Source: Flammeovirga aprica JL-4 (GTDB lineage: Bacteria > Bacteroidota > Bacteroidia > Cytophagales > Flammeovirgaceae). From it: DNA of 64,000 bases. This document shows positions 42,501-51,282 of the stretch, piece by piece; position 1 is the stretch's first letter, and every line of letters starts with the position of its first letter. The stretch spans positions 38,336 to 102,335 of the forward strand of contig NZ_JABANE010000018.1 of assembly GCF_012844305.1 (NCBI RefSeq), given 5' to 3'. The notes beneath the pieces are model-generated. The model searched no databases. It was not told the origin of the DNA and saw nothing but the letters and a program-made list of their open reading frames with translations. Made by a program: the position numbers and the translations under genes.

Positions 42501-42652
42501 CCATTAGTAGTTCCCTCCACCATTACAGTGGCCCCCGGAAGGGTTTGTCCATCAGCGTCACGAACGACACCTTTAATTGTTCTCTCCTGTGAATAGGCCA
42601 TACTGACCACCCCCAAGAAAAGAAAGAGAAATTGTAGTACTCTTTTTTTCAT
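39581..42652 (-). CDS. SusC/RagA-family TonB-linked outer-membrane transporter
   Basis: This 1023-residue protein has a signal peptide (to ~21, MAYSQ). A carboxypeptidase-regulatory-like domain (~23-105, IKGVVRDADGQTLPGATVMV) precedes the SusC hallmark LEEVVVTALGIEKDKKSLGY. The plug (~115-240) contains LNGKVAGVQVN, ITIRGNSSL, PLFVIDGVPID and NPDDIESMSVLKGPNAAALY. The large barrel ends FDIKMKF with terminal Phe. It imports substrate across the outer membrane with energy from TonB. It is first in the SusC-SusD operon. The 876-base region upstream has no adjacent sigma/anti-sigma pair or hybrid two-component gene. Confidence 0.95.
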   Translation of the reverse strand: MKKRVLQFLFLFLGVVSMAYSQERTIKGVVRDADGQTLPGATVMVEGTTNGSVSDFEGNYSVTTSASGGVLVVRLIGYKTQNAEIGTKSVIDFTMEEDVEQLEEVVVTALGIEKDKKSLGYSVSEVKGDDLKGADNGVLNNLNGKVAGVQVNTSSGAPGASSRITIRGNSSLTGNNQPLFVIDGVPIDNTYNSGNTSSGGTDFGSPINDINPDDIESMSVLKGPNAAALYGSRAQNGAIVITTKSGKGSKGLGVTLSNTTTFQKPLVLPNYQNEYGQGLNGQFSFSDGKNGGTYDGVDESWGPKLDQGTSIPQFYSNGEPVPWVSNPNNVEDFFETGHISTTNLSIQNATDKSNVRFSMMYSDQEGMVPNTGLENYSASLNFGHKINEKLQLDTKITYSRRSSDNLPQQGYGENNVMQQFVWFGRQVDTNMLKDYKKADGTPYNWNYNYHDNPYWILNENTNSQLRDRVNGYASLKWNITDYLNFKVKGGTDLYTENRLSKSAMYSINDPDGGFYESNYFVNETNFDFLFSFSKDFGSDWNVNANFGGNNMYRVYKSNSMEAFGLASPGVYTPANATGQVESQTYFEEKIINSLYGTASVGFRDYLFADVTLRNDWSSTLPVQNNSFMYPSINLSYVFSEHIDLPSWISQGKIRGGWAEVGNDTDPYNTMNVYTSGLPYNGYPMFKYETTQANPDLRSERTQSWEVGLDMGFFNNRLGFEVAYYEKATYDQIVPADVSAASGYRYSYINAGQIDNKGFELMVFATPVQTDEVTWDVSFNFSKNKNEVVELAEGVDSFVLGEYWGLTTEARPGEELGTFYGYAYQRDDAGNVMVDENGFPMKTEEKVKLGSINPDWRGGIRNSVSYKNFTLSALIDISVGGDIFSVTNMFGQYAGVLDVTAVNREAGRVTNGVGVDGNPNTIVVSSQDYYQSLYGIHEEFLYDATYVKLAELSIAYNIPSTFTKKYGIQGMSVAFVGNNLWMIHKNAPNIDPQAGFGSSLDGQGFEFGQLPSPQSFGFDIKMKF

Positions 42653-43528
42653 GTTAATAAAATAATAATTGATTGATTGGATATGTAGGACATTAGTAAT
42701 CAGTATCCCAATGTAAAATCACAGGGCGATAGCAATCCACTTTAAATTTTGACATACGTATTAATCCTTCGATCTACTTAAACCGAAGTATATAATGTTA
42801 TATAGCAAAACCGATTAGAAAGACATATAAAATAAATTAAAGTCTTACTATTCAAATTATGGAAAATGAAATAAGAATGACTATTTCAAGTCTATAGTAC
42901 TACTGATTAAAATTGCCTTAATAGTAAAGACAATCCATCAAGCTACTAATAGCAAAATGAAAAGGCTCAATAAAATGTATGCTTTAGATTACTCCAATAT
43001 TGAAGTAAGTCGAAAGTTCAGCGTGTTATAAGATGATGTATCTCATTAAATCAATTTTGATTAGGTTTAAAATAATAAAATTAGGTTGTGCTTTATGTTA
43101 TTTACTGATACAATTCTAAGAAAGGTTTTTTGTAATTGAAAACTATTTAACTTTTATAAAAACATAGTACAAAATCACATATACACCTGATTAACTGCAC
43201 TGTAACATTCATTAATTTTATTGCTTATAACATTATTCACACTCTTGAACATGTAGTACTAAACACATTTACAGCAGATTACAAGATAAGATGTAATTTA
43301 TCAACCTTAAGTTATAGAACGACGAAAAATTATCTTAAATAATACACTGATTTATCTTATTTTAAGAAGTGTATAAAGTTCATAAAAAGATAATAATGCA
43401 ACTGTGTCGCATTAAAATAACTCCTGTAATACAAATATCCTCTCGAAAAATTATTTCCTTCCTATTTTTTTATTAAGTTCACGCAGTGTCAAGACAAACT
43501 ATAAATAAATTTTTAATCAATTCAATTT
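42653..43528. other. Long divergent regulatory region
   Basis: These 876 very AT-rich bases lie between the SusC and tricorn-protease starts. Only trivial frames occur (for example 24 codons from 42957). I see no repeat shared with the rest of the window. It probably holds both promoters and their control sites, but none could be named. Confidence 0.6.
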
Positions 43529-46500
43529 ATGAAAAGACTAGTCTTTTTTGCCCTAATGAGTATTATAGGGTTTTCTAGCTTTGCTCAGTCCCCATTGTGG
43601 ATGAGGTATCCATCGATCTCTCCCGATGGCTCAAAAATCACATTTGCATATCAAGGTGATTTATATGTTGTACCAACAAATGGAGGAAAAGCACAAGCAA
43701 TTACACATCATGTAGCACATGATTATGCTCCCGTTTGGAGCCCTGACAGCAAACAAATTGCATTTGCATCTGACCGTTTCGGAAACTTTGATGTTTTCGT
43801 TATGAATGCAGAAGGCGGTGCACCTCAACGCTTAACGTATCATTCTAACAAAGAAATCCCATCATCATTCACACCTGATGGCAAATCAGTGTTGTACACT
43901 GCAACGATTTTGGACGATCAAAAAAGTGCTCAATTCCCTTATGCAAGGTTACCAGAACTGTATAGTATTGGGATTGAAGGAGGAAGACCTGAGCAGGTTT
44001 TAAGTATTTCTGCAGTCAATGCAAAATACAGTAAGGACCAAAAAACAATCCTTTATCAAGATGTAAAAGGGTATGAAGACAACTGGAGAAAACACCATAC
44101 CTCTTCTGTGACTAGAGATATCTGGGTGTATGATATAGCTTCAAATAAGCACAAACAAATTTCCACTTTCAAAGGAGAAGACCTTTATCCTCAGTTTTAT
44201 AAAGATGATCAAACCATCGTTTACTTAAGTGAGGAAGAAGGTTCTTTTAATGTTTGGACTACAAAACTTGACGGTAGTAACAAAGAAAGATTGACTTCTT
44301 TCGAAAAACACCCAATTCGTTTCCTAACGGTGGCTGAAGATGGAAAAATGTGTTTTGGGTATGATGGTGAAATTTACACTTTCGTGAAAGGGCAAACACC
44401 TCAGAAAGTGAATATTGAAATCCATAATGACAATAAAGTCAACAATGTCACTTTTGAGAGAAAATCAAGTGGCGGTAATCAGATTGCGGTTTCTCCTAAT
44501 GGTAAAGAAATGGCCTTTATTTTAAGAGGTGATGTATTTGTAACTTCAGTAGATTATAATACTACTGTTCAAATCACTAAAACTCCTGAGCAAGAACGCT
44601 CAGTAAGCTTCTCCCCTGACGGCAGAAAACTTGTCTATGCAGGTGAAAGAAACGACTCTTGGAATATTTATACTTCTGAAATTGAAAATAAAGAAGATCT
44701 ATATTTCGTTTCAGCTTCTTCATTTGTAGAAAAAGTGGTTACAGAAAAGGCTGAAGAAGAGTTCCAACCGATGTGGTCACCAAAAGGTGATGAAATTGCG
44801 TTTTTGGAAGAGAGAACTACTTTGAAAGTGATCAACCTTGATACTAAAAAAGAAAGGGTGATCTTACCTGGTACTTACAACTATTCTTATTCTGATGGAG
44901 ATCAAGCGTATGACTGGTCACCTGACGGAAAATGGTTTGCAGTTCAGTACTCTCCTAATCAATGGACAAGCACTGATATTGCTTTAGTAGATGCATCTGG
45001 TAATCAGAATATTATCAACCTTACCGAAAGTGGTTATAACAGTGGTCAACCTAAGTTTGCAATGGACGGTAAAGCTATTATTTTCTCTAACGATCGCTAT
45101 GGTTTTAGAAGTCATGGTAGCTGGGGTGCTGAAGATGATATATTCGCTTTATTCTTAACGAAAGAGGCTTTTGATGAATTCCAGCTTTCAAAAGAGGAGT
45201 TTGATTTATTGGAAGAAGCTAGAAAAGAGGCAGAGAAAAAGGAAAAAGAAGCAAAGAAGGAAGACGATTCTAAAAAGAAGAAAAAGAAAGGAAACGACAA
45301 AGAAGTTGATGAAAAAGAAGAAGCTTTAGTGATTGATTTTGATGGTATGAAAGACCGTATTTTACGTCTTACTATCAACTCTTCTTTTACATCAGATATG
45401 TTATTGACAAAAGATGGCAGTAAGCTGTTTTATATGTCAAGTTTTGAAGGTGGTTATGATTTATGGGCTAAAGATATCCGTAAAAATGAAACGAAATTAG
45501 TCTTGAAATTATCAGGCTATGGAGGCAATTTACAGTTTGATAAAGACCATAAAAATTTATTCTTCATCACAAATGGCAAATTTGCCAAAATGGACGTAAA
45601 GTCAAATAAAAGGAAAGGTATTTCTTATGGTGCATCCTATTATTTAGATCGTGCAGCGGAGAGAGAATATATGTTTGATCATGTGTGGAGACAAGTGAAA
45701 AAGAAGTTTTATGATTCAAATATCCACGGGATCGACTGGGAATATTACAAAACTTCATATGCTAAATTCCTCCCTTATATCAACAATAATTACGACTATT
45801 CAGAAATGTTGAGTGAGATGTTGGGAGAATTGAATGGTTCACATACAGGTTGTCGTTTCTATGCTCCTTCAAATGGTGATCAAACCGCTTCACTTGGTGC
45901 TTTCTATAATCCTGACTATCAAAATGATGGGGTAGAAATTCTTGAAGTGATTGAAGGAAGTCCACTGACAAAAGTGGAGGAAGATATAAAAGCAGGAATG
46001 ATCATTACAGAAATTGACGGTCAAAAAGTAGTTGCAAATCAAGATTATTTCCAACTATTGAATCATAAAAAAGGCATTGCAACGCACCTTACAATTCTTG
46101 ATCCTAGTAACAGCAAAGTATTTAGAACAGTAGTAAAACCTATTTCTCAAGGTAGTTTGGGTAACCTTCTTTACAAAAGATGGGTGAAACAAAGAGAAAA
46201 GGAAACAGAAGAAGCTTCTAATGGTAAAGTAGGTTACGTACACGTGAGAGGTATGAATAGTTCTTCTTTTAGAACTTTATACTCTGAAGCATTGGGTAAA
46301 AACTATAAGAAAGAAGCATTAATTGTAGATACGCGTTTTAATGGCGGTGGTTGGTTGCATGATGATCTTGTTACTTTCTTAAGTGGAAAAGTATATGCAC
46401 AGTTTGTTCCAAACAATCAGAAATTCGGTACTGAACCGATCAACAAGTGGACGAAACCTTCTGCGGTTTTAGCTTCTGAAGGAAACTACTCTGACGCACA

Positions 46501-46768
46501 CGCCTTCCCTTATGCATATAAAACATTAGGTATTGGCAAAATCATAGGTATGCCTGTACCAGGTACAATGACTGCTGTTTGGTGGGAAAGAATGCAAGAT
46601 CCAACATTAGTTTTCGGTATTCCGCAAGTGGGTGTAAGAGATATGAATGGCAACTATTTGGAAAATCAACAAATTGAGCCAGATGTGAAAATTGCACAAG
46701 ATAAGGATGTTGTTGTTGAAGGAATTGATCAACAATTACGCAAAGCAGTCGATGAACTATTAAAATAG
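43529..46768 (+). CDS. Exported tricorn-type protease (beta-propeller, PDZ, S41 peptidase)
   Basis: This 1079-residue protein has a signal peptide ending SSFAQ. Residues ~25-540 contain PD40/WD40-like propeller blades (YPSISPDGSKITFAYQGDLYVV, APVWSPDSKQIAFASDR). A Lys/Glu-rich insert (~560-600) precedes a second propeller part, the tricorn core helices (~700-780), a PDZ domain (~790-880, GSPLTKVEEDIKAGMIITEI) and the S41 domain. The probable nucleophile is Ser988 in EGNYSDAHAFPY, with VDTRFNGGGW before it. Tricorn proteases degrade peptides; here it would act in the periplasm. A terminator follows. The nearby SusCD pair and amidohydrolase fit peptide use, which is inference. Confidence 0.88.
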   Translation: MKRLVFFALMSIIGFSSFAQSPLWMRYPSISPDGSKITFAYQGDLYVVPTNGGKAQAITHHVAHDYAPVWSPDSKQIAFASDRFGNFDVFVMNAEGGAPQRLTYHSNKEIPSSFTPDGKSVLYTATILDDQKSAQFPYARLPELYSIGIEGGRPEQVLSISAVNAKYSKDQKTILYQDVKGYEDNWRKHHTSSVTRDIWVYDIASNKHKQISTFKGEDLYPQFYKDDQTIVYLSEEEGSFNVWTTKLDGSNKERLTSFEKHPIRFLTVAEDGKMCFGYDGEIYTFVKGQTPQKVNIEIHNDNKVNNVTFERKSSGGNQIAVSPNGKEMAFILRGDVFVTSVDYNTTVQITKTPEQERSVSFSPDGRKLVYAGERNDSWNIYTSEIENKEDLYFVSASSFVEKVVTEKAEEEFQPMWSPKGDEIAFLEERTTLKVINLDTKKERVILPGTYNYSYSDGDQAYDWSPDGKWFAVQYSPNQWTSTDIALVDASGNQNIINLTESGYNSGQPKFAMDGKAIIFSNDRYGFRSHGSWGAEDDIFALFLTKEAFDEFQLSKEEFDLLEEARKEAEKKEKEAKKEDDSKKKKKKGNDKEVDEKEEALVIDFDGMKDRILRLTINSSFTSDMLLTKDGSKLFYMSSFEGGYDLWAKDIRKNETKLVLKLSGYGGNLQFDKDHKNLFFITNGKFAKMDVKSNKRKGISYGASYYLDRAAEREYMFDHVWRQVKKKFYDSNIHGIDWEYYKTSYAKFLPYINNNYDYSEMLSEMLGELNGSHTGCRFYAPSNGDQTASLGAFYNPDYQNDGVEILEVIEGSPLTKVEEDIKAGMIITEIDGQKVVANQDYFQLLNHKKGIATHLTILDPSNSKVFRTVVKPISQGSLGNLLYKRWVKQREKETEEASNGKVGYVHVRGMNSSSFRTLYSEALGKNYKKEALIVDTRFNGGGWLHDDLVTFLSGKVYAQFVPNNQKFGTEPINKWTKPSAVLASEGNYSDAHAFPYAYKTLGIGKIIGMPVPGTMTAVWWERMQDPTLVFGIPQVGVRDMNGNYLENQQIEPDVKIAQDKDVVVEGIDQQLRKAVDELLK

Positions 46769-46802
46769 ATCTTATAAAATAGAGAAGCATCTCTTAGTCA
46801 AG

Positions 46803-46838
46803 AAGCTAGCATAAATTCGTTTTATGTTAGCTTTTTTT
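46803..46838 (+). terminator. Terminator after the tricorn protease gene
   Basis: AAGCTAGCATAAA and TTTATGTTAGCTT form a 13-bp stem with one G-T pair and a 5-base loop, followed by a run of T. Confidence 0.85.
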
Positions 46839-46973
46839 TAGTACAATACTTAGGATAATTTGAAAAAATCATGGTTTACTTTATTTTTGGATTGAGATAG
46901 ATTTAATTCGTAATGATAATTAAACTACTCTTAAAAAAACCTTTTAAATGACAAACTAAACGTGACTACTAAA

Positions 46974-49472
46974 ATGAAATTATTACGACTAATCCCCTTT
47001 GTCTTAATCACAGTCTTTGCACTGACAGGTTGGGAAGAGGTTTCTAGTATTGATCAATTAATTAAAATGATCAATACCAACAACCGATTGAAAACGAATG
47101 ATGCTATTTATGTACACACCGATAAGCCCTATTATATGGCGGGCGAAAATTTGTGGTTCAAAGTATATTTAAGAAAGGCCTCTACCCTTTTGGGTGACCA
47201 ATGGAGTAAAGCGGTCCATGTGGAACTTCTTTCACCTAGTGGAGAAATTGTTGATGAGAAAAAAATCTATGGTAAAGGTGATCACAGTAATGGTGACTTT
47301 AAACTGAGAACTGATTTAGAGGAAGGGCGTTATAGACTTCGTGCCTACACAAGCTGGATGAGAAACTTTGGCGACAGCAATTTTTTTAATCAAGAAATTC
47401 AAATCTATCAAATTAATCCTGATTCACTTAGAGTAGAAACTCCAGTATTGGAAGCTGGGACTACCAATGAACAGTTTTTAAATAGAAAGCAAAAATATGA
47501 CCTTCAATTCTTCCCGGAAAGTGGTCAGTTTATTGAGAATTTATCGACCAAAATCGGTATTAAATTAGTAAATCAAAACGGTTATGGTGAAAAGTTCTCT
47601 GCTAAGGTTTATGACCAAAATGATGAACTGATCACCAAAGTAGAAAGTAATGACCTCGGTATGGGCAATTTCTTTATACATGCCTCAAACAATAACCGTT
47701 ATTATGCTATTCTAGATAGAGATGCAAATGAGAAATCGCCGAAAAGGTATGCACTGCCTGAAGCTCAAAAGACTGGAACTACTCTTTTTGTTGTAAAAAG
47801 AAAGGACTTATATGTTAAGGTAATTTCTAGTAATGATGAATTAAAAGAAGGTGGCTATCTTTTGGCTTCCTCTGATAACAAAGTGCTGTATTCATGGAAA
47901 TGCCCTGCCGATAAAAAGTTGATTCCTATCAAAATGCCTCTAGCGGATGTAAATAATGGCATCATCAAACTTACTTTGCTTAATCATAAATTGGAGCCTA
48001 TTGTTGAAAGAGTTGTATTTCATTACACTCCTCAAGGGGTTAAACTGGGTTTAGATCGGGATGCTTACAAGAAAAGAGAAAAAGTAGAATTAAGCATTGA
48101 TTTAAAAGACGAAAATGGAGATCCTCTTTCTGGGGATGCTTCAGTTGCAATTGTAGACCAAAAATTAGTAGATCTCTCTCAGAAAAAAAATAATATCATT
48201 TCTCAACTGATTTTGACTAATGAATTAAAGGGTAATATCGAAAACCCTTCATGGTATTTTGAGAATTTTGACGTCAAAAAGGAGTATGCCCTTGATGATC
48301 TGATGCTGACGCAAGGGTATAGAAAAATCAATTGGATTGAAGATGCTAAAGATAGTTTGGATTTGAAGTTTATTCCTGAGCCAGGTATATCTTTAAGAGG
48401 TAGAACGAGTAATTTCTGGAATGAAAAGAAATACCAGAAGTCGGAAATTACAATGACTTCATTGGATAGAGGCCTTATTCATGAATCTGTTTTAACAGAC
48501 GACAAAGGTGGTTTTACTTTTACTGGAATGGTATTTTTTGATTCTACGAATTTTATTTTCCAAGCGAAAAAGTTTAGTGATAGAAGGCAGAAAGTGACGA
48601 ATAATACTTCCGTTAAAATCTCGATTTTTGAATTAGAACCCCCTCTAGCCTCTCCTATTGGTGAGAAAAAAGCCGTTTTGCCAAAAGGTAACTCATTAGC
48701 CCAGTTTGAAAAAGAAATTTTAAATATAGAAAAAATAGACCGTGCTTTTAATACCAAAACCATCATTCTTGATGAAATAGAAATCGTTGACGAAGCAGAA
48801 CTAGATGATTTTCAACCTTCTTCTAAGTTACACTCCAATTATACTGCAAGATATGTCACTGACTCTTTAGCCTATGCGGCTGGCCTTTCAGTATGGCAGT
48901 TTTTACAGCAGGAAATGAGAACTTCACAGGTACTTCGTCGCTCTGGTTTGATGGCTGGAAGCGGTGCTACGTTTGAAGAAGATGAAAATGGACAAACTAT
49001 CGTAACGAGTGGAGGCAATCAAGAACTGCCGATTGTATTGGATGGTTTTCAAGTGGATATTGATATGTTGCAATCTATGTCCATGGCTGAAGTGGGATTT
49101 ATTGATGTATTGGACATGACAGAAGGAAGTATCTACACATCCAATTCTCTTAATGGCGTAATTGCAATTTACACTAGTCAAGGTGGAGGCGGTTCTTATG
49201 TAGTGAAAGGGATTGATAGTATTATTTCTCCAGGTTTTTACACAAGCAGAACTTTCTATCAGCCAAAATACGATGTACAGAGTGATGATCATGCTAAACC
49301 TGATCATAGAATCACTCTATTGTGGGAGCCTAATATTACTTTTGATGAAAATGGAAAAGCTAATATTACTTTCTTTACGGATGACAAAGCCACAAACTAT
49401 CAAGTAGAGATTGAAGGCATAACCACTTCAGGTAAACCGTTTTACAACACAACTTCTTTTACGAATAATTAA
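46974..49472 (+). CDS. MG2-domain / TonB-plug-like exported protein
   Basis: The ATG at 46974 gives 832 residues with a hydrophobic signal segment (LIPFVLITVFALTG). Residues ~35-160 form a macroglobulin MG2 domain (IYVHTDKPYYMAGENLWFKVY, then LEEGRYRLRAYTSWM). Further macroglobulin-like domains follow, and a TonB-plug-like segment at ~685-740 contains LPIVLDGFQVDIDML and NGVIAIYTSQ. It ends with a MG-like strand set (ITLLWEPNITFDENGKANITFF). Such proteins are widespread in Bacteroidota and probably sit in the periplasm or outer membrane; their role is not established. The in-frame GTG at 46962 precedes the signal peptide by four codons. Confidence 0.8.
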   Translation: MKLLRLIPFVLITVFALTGWEEVSSIDQLIKMINTNNRLKTNDAIYVHTDKPYYMAGENLWFKVYLRKASTLLGDQWSKAVHVELLSPSGEIVDEKKIYGKGDHSNGDFKLRTDLEEGRYRLRAYTSWMRNFGDSNFFNQEIQIYQINPDSLRVETPVLEAGTTNEQFLNRKQKYDLQFFPESGQFIENLSTKIGIKLVNQNGYGEKFSAKVYDQNDELITKVESNDLGMGNFFIHASNNNRYYAILDRDANEKSPKRYALPEAQKTGTTLFVVKRKDLYVKVISSNDELKEGGYLLASSDNKVLYSWKCPADKKLIPIKMPLADVNNGIIKLTLLNHKLEPIVERVVFHYTPQGVKLGLDRDAYKKREKVELSIDLKDENGDPLSGDASVAIVDQKLVDLSQKKNNIISQLILTNELKGNIENPSWYFENFDVKKEYALDDLMLTQGYRKINWIEDAKDSLDLKFIPEPGISLRGRTSNFWNEKKYQKSEITMTSLDRGLIHESVLTDDKGGFTFTGMVFFDSTNFIFQAKKFSDRRQKVTNNTSVKISIFELEPPLASPIGEKKAVLPKGNSLAQFEKEILNIEKIDRAFNTKTIILDEIEIVDEAELDDFQPSSKLHSNYTARYVTDSLAYAAGLSVWQFLQQEMRTSQVLRRSGLMAGSGATFEEDENGQTIVTSGGNQELPIVLDGFQVDIDMLQSMSMAEVGFIDVLDMTEGSIYTSNSLNGVIAIYTSQGGGGSYVVKGIDSIISPGFYTSRTFYQPKYDVQSDDHAKPDHRITLLWEPNITFDENGKANITFFTDDKATNYQVEIEGITTSGKPFYNTTSFTNN

Positions 49473-49593
49473 GATTTAGAGCCAAAAAGTTCATTTTGTT
49501 AACACTCTAAAATGTATTGAACTCAAGTATAGGTTCTCCGTTTGTTTAAAGTGAAAGAACAACTCTTTTAAATCAAAATAAAGAATCTATACT

Positions 49594-49740
49594 ATGAAAG
49601 ACATTTTAGACATTATCAAAGGAGCTACAGTAATTATCGGTACATTAGGCGTTATTTTGGCAGGTGTTCATTTTGGAATTCAACCCAAAGCAAACCCTTT
49701 ACAGGAAGTGCCACAAACACATGTTTATACTGGTAATTAA
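49594..49740 (+). CDS. 48-residue single-pass membrane peptide
   Basis: An ATG at 49594 encodes 48 residues: a short amphipathic start (MKDILDIIKG), one membrane helix (ATVIIGTLGVILAGVHFGI) and a polar tail rich in Pro and Gln. It is followed 22 bases later by its own strong terminator and preceded by a 121-base gap, so it appears to be an independent transcription unit. The regular helix and the flanking terminator support a real gene. Family and function are unknown. Confidence 0.6.
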   Translation: MKDILDIIKGATVIIGTLGVILAGVHFGIQPKANPLQEVPQTHVYTGN

Positions 49741-49762
49741 TTAAAATATAAATATTAAAAAG

Positions 49763-49798
49763 AGAGTCATGTTGATACGTTCAGCATGACTCTTTTTT
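49763..49798 (+). terminator. Terminator after the 48-residue peptide gene
   Basis: The stem AGAGTCATGTTGA / TCAGCATGACTCT with one G-T pair is followed by TTTTTT. Confidence 0.85.
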
Positions 49799-49885
49799 GT
49801 ATTGAAACTTATTTAGATTTAACTCTCTTAGATAAAGAAAGAATACCATTAAATTTGAAGATCTTTACGCCCTAAATTGATCAAA

Positions 49886-50584
49886 ATGGAAAAAGACGAA
49901 TTACTCCAGAAATACGGTGGAAAAAAGTTAAAAATGGACGAAGTGAGTTCTTATGAACAATGGTCCTTGGACTTTTTTCACCAAAAAGAAATTGTTAGAG
50001 AACCTAATCTACAAATGACCCTTCAGGTAGATATCACTAAAGGGTATCAGTTTTATAAGGAAAATTTAAAACAATATGAAGGTGCTTCTTTTACCGCTTA
50101 CTTGATGTGGGCTTTAGTTGAAGCAATGAAAAAGCACCCCTATTTCAGATATAGAAAACTAGACGATGAATGGTATGTCTTTGATAATCTTCCGGTCTTC
50201 TCTCCTATTGCTGTAGGCGGTGAAACAAGATTTACAGAGATTATTGTGGAAGACCCTGCCCTTTCTACTGTTGAAGAATACTTCAAAAATTACAAGAAGT
50301 GTTTGGATTATGCTTTCAATAGAGATGGCAATTTCGAACCTTTACCGGTTTTAGTTTGGGCTTCTACACATTTTATTGGCAACTTACCCAACCTTCAATT
50401 TACAAGTTTTCAATTGCATGCTTCAGCTTTGGACTCTGCTAGACCTTATTTCTATTTTGGCAAGCGTTACCAACAAGGAGAACAATTATTGATTCCTTTG
50501 TCTATTACGTTTGATCATTCTAGCCTTGATCCTTATGTTCTTTCAGCTTTTATGGCCGATTTTGAAGCGATATTAAATAAATAG
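49886..50584 (+). CDS. Chloramphenicol-acetyltransferase-like protein with altered active-site motif
   Basis: The ATG at 49886 gives 232 residues with the CAT fold signatures: WSLDFFHQKEIVREPNLQMTLQVDIT, SFTAYLMWALVEAMKKHPYFRYR and a C-terminal LIPLSITFDHSSLDPYVLSAFM. In true CAT enzymes the motif is HHxxxDG. Here it reads DHSSLDP: His211 and Asp215 remain, but the first His is Asp and the Gly is Pro. Acyltransferase chemistry may persist, but chloramphenicol resistance should not be assumed. The gene is monocistronic, with a terminator behind it. Confidence 0.85.
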   Translation: MEKDELLQKYGGKKLKMDEVSSYEQWSLDFFHQKEIVREPNLQMTLQVDITKGYQFYKENLKQYEGASFTAYLMWALVEAMKKHPYFRYRKLDDEWYVFDNLPVFSPIAVGGETRFTEIIVEDPALSTVEEYFKNYKKCLDYAFNRDGNFEPLPVLVWASTHFIGNLPNLQFTSFQLHASALDSARPYFYFGKRYQQGEQLLIPLSITFDHSSLDPYVLSAFMADFEAILNK

Positions 50585-50600
50585 AGTTTTCAATTCGATA

Positions 50601-50643
50601 AAAAAAGTCCATCAGGAATTTAATTTTCTTGATGGACTTTTTT
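50601..50643. terminator. Terminator after the CAT-like gene
   Basis: AAAAAAGTCCATCAGGAA and TTCTTGATGGACTTTTTT form an almost perfect 18-bp stem. A-tracts and T-tracts on both sides allow bidirectional function. Confidence 0.85.
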
Positions 50644-50652
50644 AAGTAATAA

Positions 50653-50792
50653 GCCAAAAATAAATGATAATTAATTCTTGATTATTTTTTATGAGTACAA
50701 CGCTGAAAAACGTATAAATAGTGGTTCTATTTAAAGTTTTTTAAAAGGCAGTAATCAGAAAAAATAATATGAATTGGTGTTATTTAATTTTG
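50653..50792. repeat. Dispersed ~137-bp intergenic repeat, copy 2
   Basis: This segment aligns with 27232-27369 throughout, sharing GAGTACAACGCT, AAAAACGTAT, AATAGTGGTTCTATT and AAAGTTT. It sits 24 bases beyond the stop of the cysteine-rich gene, like copy 1 beyond the MarC gene. Confidence 0.7.
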
Positions 50793-50816
50793 TCTTATTA
50801 CTTAGTTATGTTTGGT

Positions 50817-51104
50817 TTAGCAACAGTCTGGCTTACAACATCCCGTAATTGTAGTCGCATCTACCTCTTTTTTATCTAGTGGAGTTGCTTTAGGTTCGCA
50901 ATCACAGTTGCAAGAATCCACTGTTTGTTTGTCACAAGTACAAGTGCAATTCCCTTCTTCATCACACTTACATTCGCAAGTACATTCTTTACCATCTTCG
51001 CTTTTACAAACACATTTGCCATTTTCATCATAAGTACACTCACAGCAATCACATGTACAGTTGCACTTATTATCTTCGCAGCATTTAATTTCTTTTTCGC
51101 TCAT
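50817..51104 (-). CDS. Cysteine-rich 95-residue protein (metallothionein-like)
   Basis: The ATG at 51104 gives 95 residues with 24 cysteines in CxC, CC and CxCxC clusters (CNCTCDCCEC, CTCECKCDEEGNCTCTC), ending CCKPDCC. Acidic residues fill the gaps and no signal peptide is seen. The pattern suggests cytosolic metal binding like a metallothionein, or a thiol buffer; it matches no named family I recognise. A promoter at 51144-51171 carries the same two boxes at the same spacing as the promoters of the second cysteine-rich gene and the SigZ-type gene. A frame extending to 51140 adds 12 residues across the untranslated leader and was rejected. Confidence 0.8.
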   Translation of the reverse strand: MSEKEIKCCEDNKCNCTCDCCECTYDENGKCVCKSEDGKECTCECKCDEEGNCTCTCDKQTVDSCNCDCEPKATPLDKKEVDATTITGCCKPDCC

Positions 51105-51143
51105 TGTTTTATTTGTTAGAAGTGTTCCAATCATTTTCACCCC

Positions 51144-51171
51144 TATAGACGTGGAAGTTTAAAAAAGACGC
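51144..51171 (-). promoter_or_regulatory. ECF-type promoter of the 95-residue cysteine-rich gene
   Basis: On the minus strand GCGTCTTTTTT begins at 51171 and CGTCTATA at 51151. The distance between the two box starts is exactly 20 bases, as in the two sister promoters. The -10 box ends 39 bases before the ATG. Confidence 0.75.
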
Positions 51172-51218
51172 ATCAATCAGAAAAAAAATCAACCTCTATT
51201 GCCTAATATCACCCAATG

Positions 51219-51264
51219 AAAAAGGTCCATAAGAATATTATAATTTTATCCTTATAGACCTTTT
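51219..51264 (-). terminator. Terminator after the 41-residue cysteine-rich gene
   Basis: AAAAAGGTC-C-ATAAG and CTTAT-A-GACCTTTT pair with a symmetric single mismatch, followed on the minus strand by sequence beginning TTCATTGGG. The A/T flanks also permit plus-strand function. Confidence 0.6.
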
Positions 51265-51282
51265 AATTTGATTTAGAAAAGC

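Noticed and set aside
29801..42652. A complete polysaccharide utilisation locus
   Set aside because: The SusCD operon is separated from the sulfatase and GH71-like genes by unrelated genes on their own transcripts, and no PUL regulator is present; a glycan role is only possible.
42957..43031. 24-codon frame in the SusC-tricorn spacer
   Set aside because: It is too short, without conserved features, and not followed by a terminator.
49886..50584. Chloramphenicol resistance gene
   Set aside because: The HHxxxDG motif is altered to DHSSLDP, and there is no mobile or resistance context.
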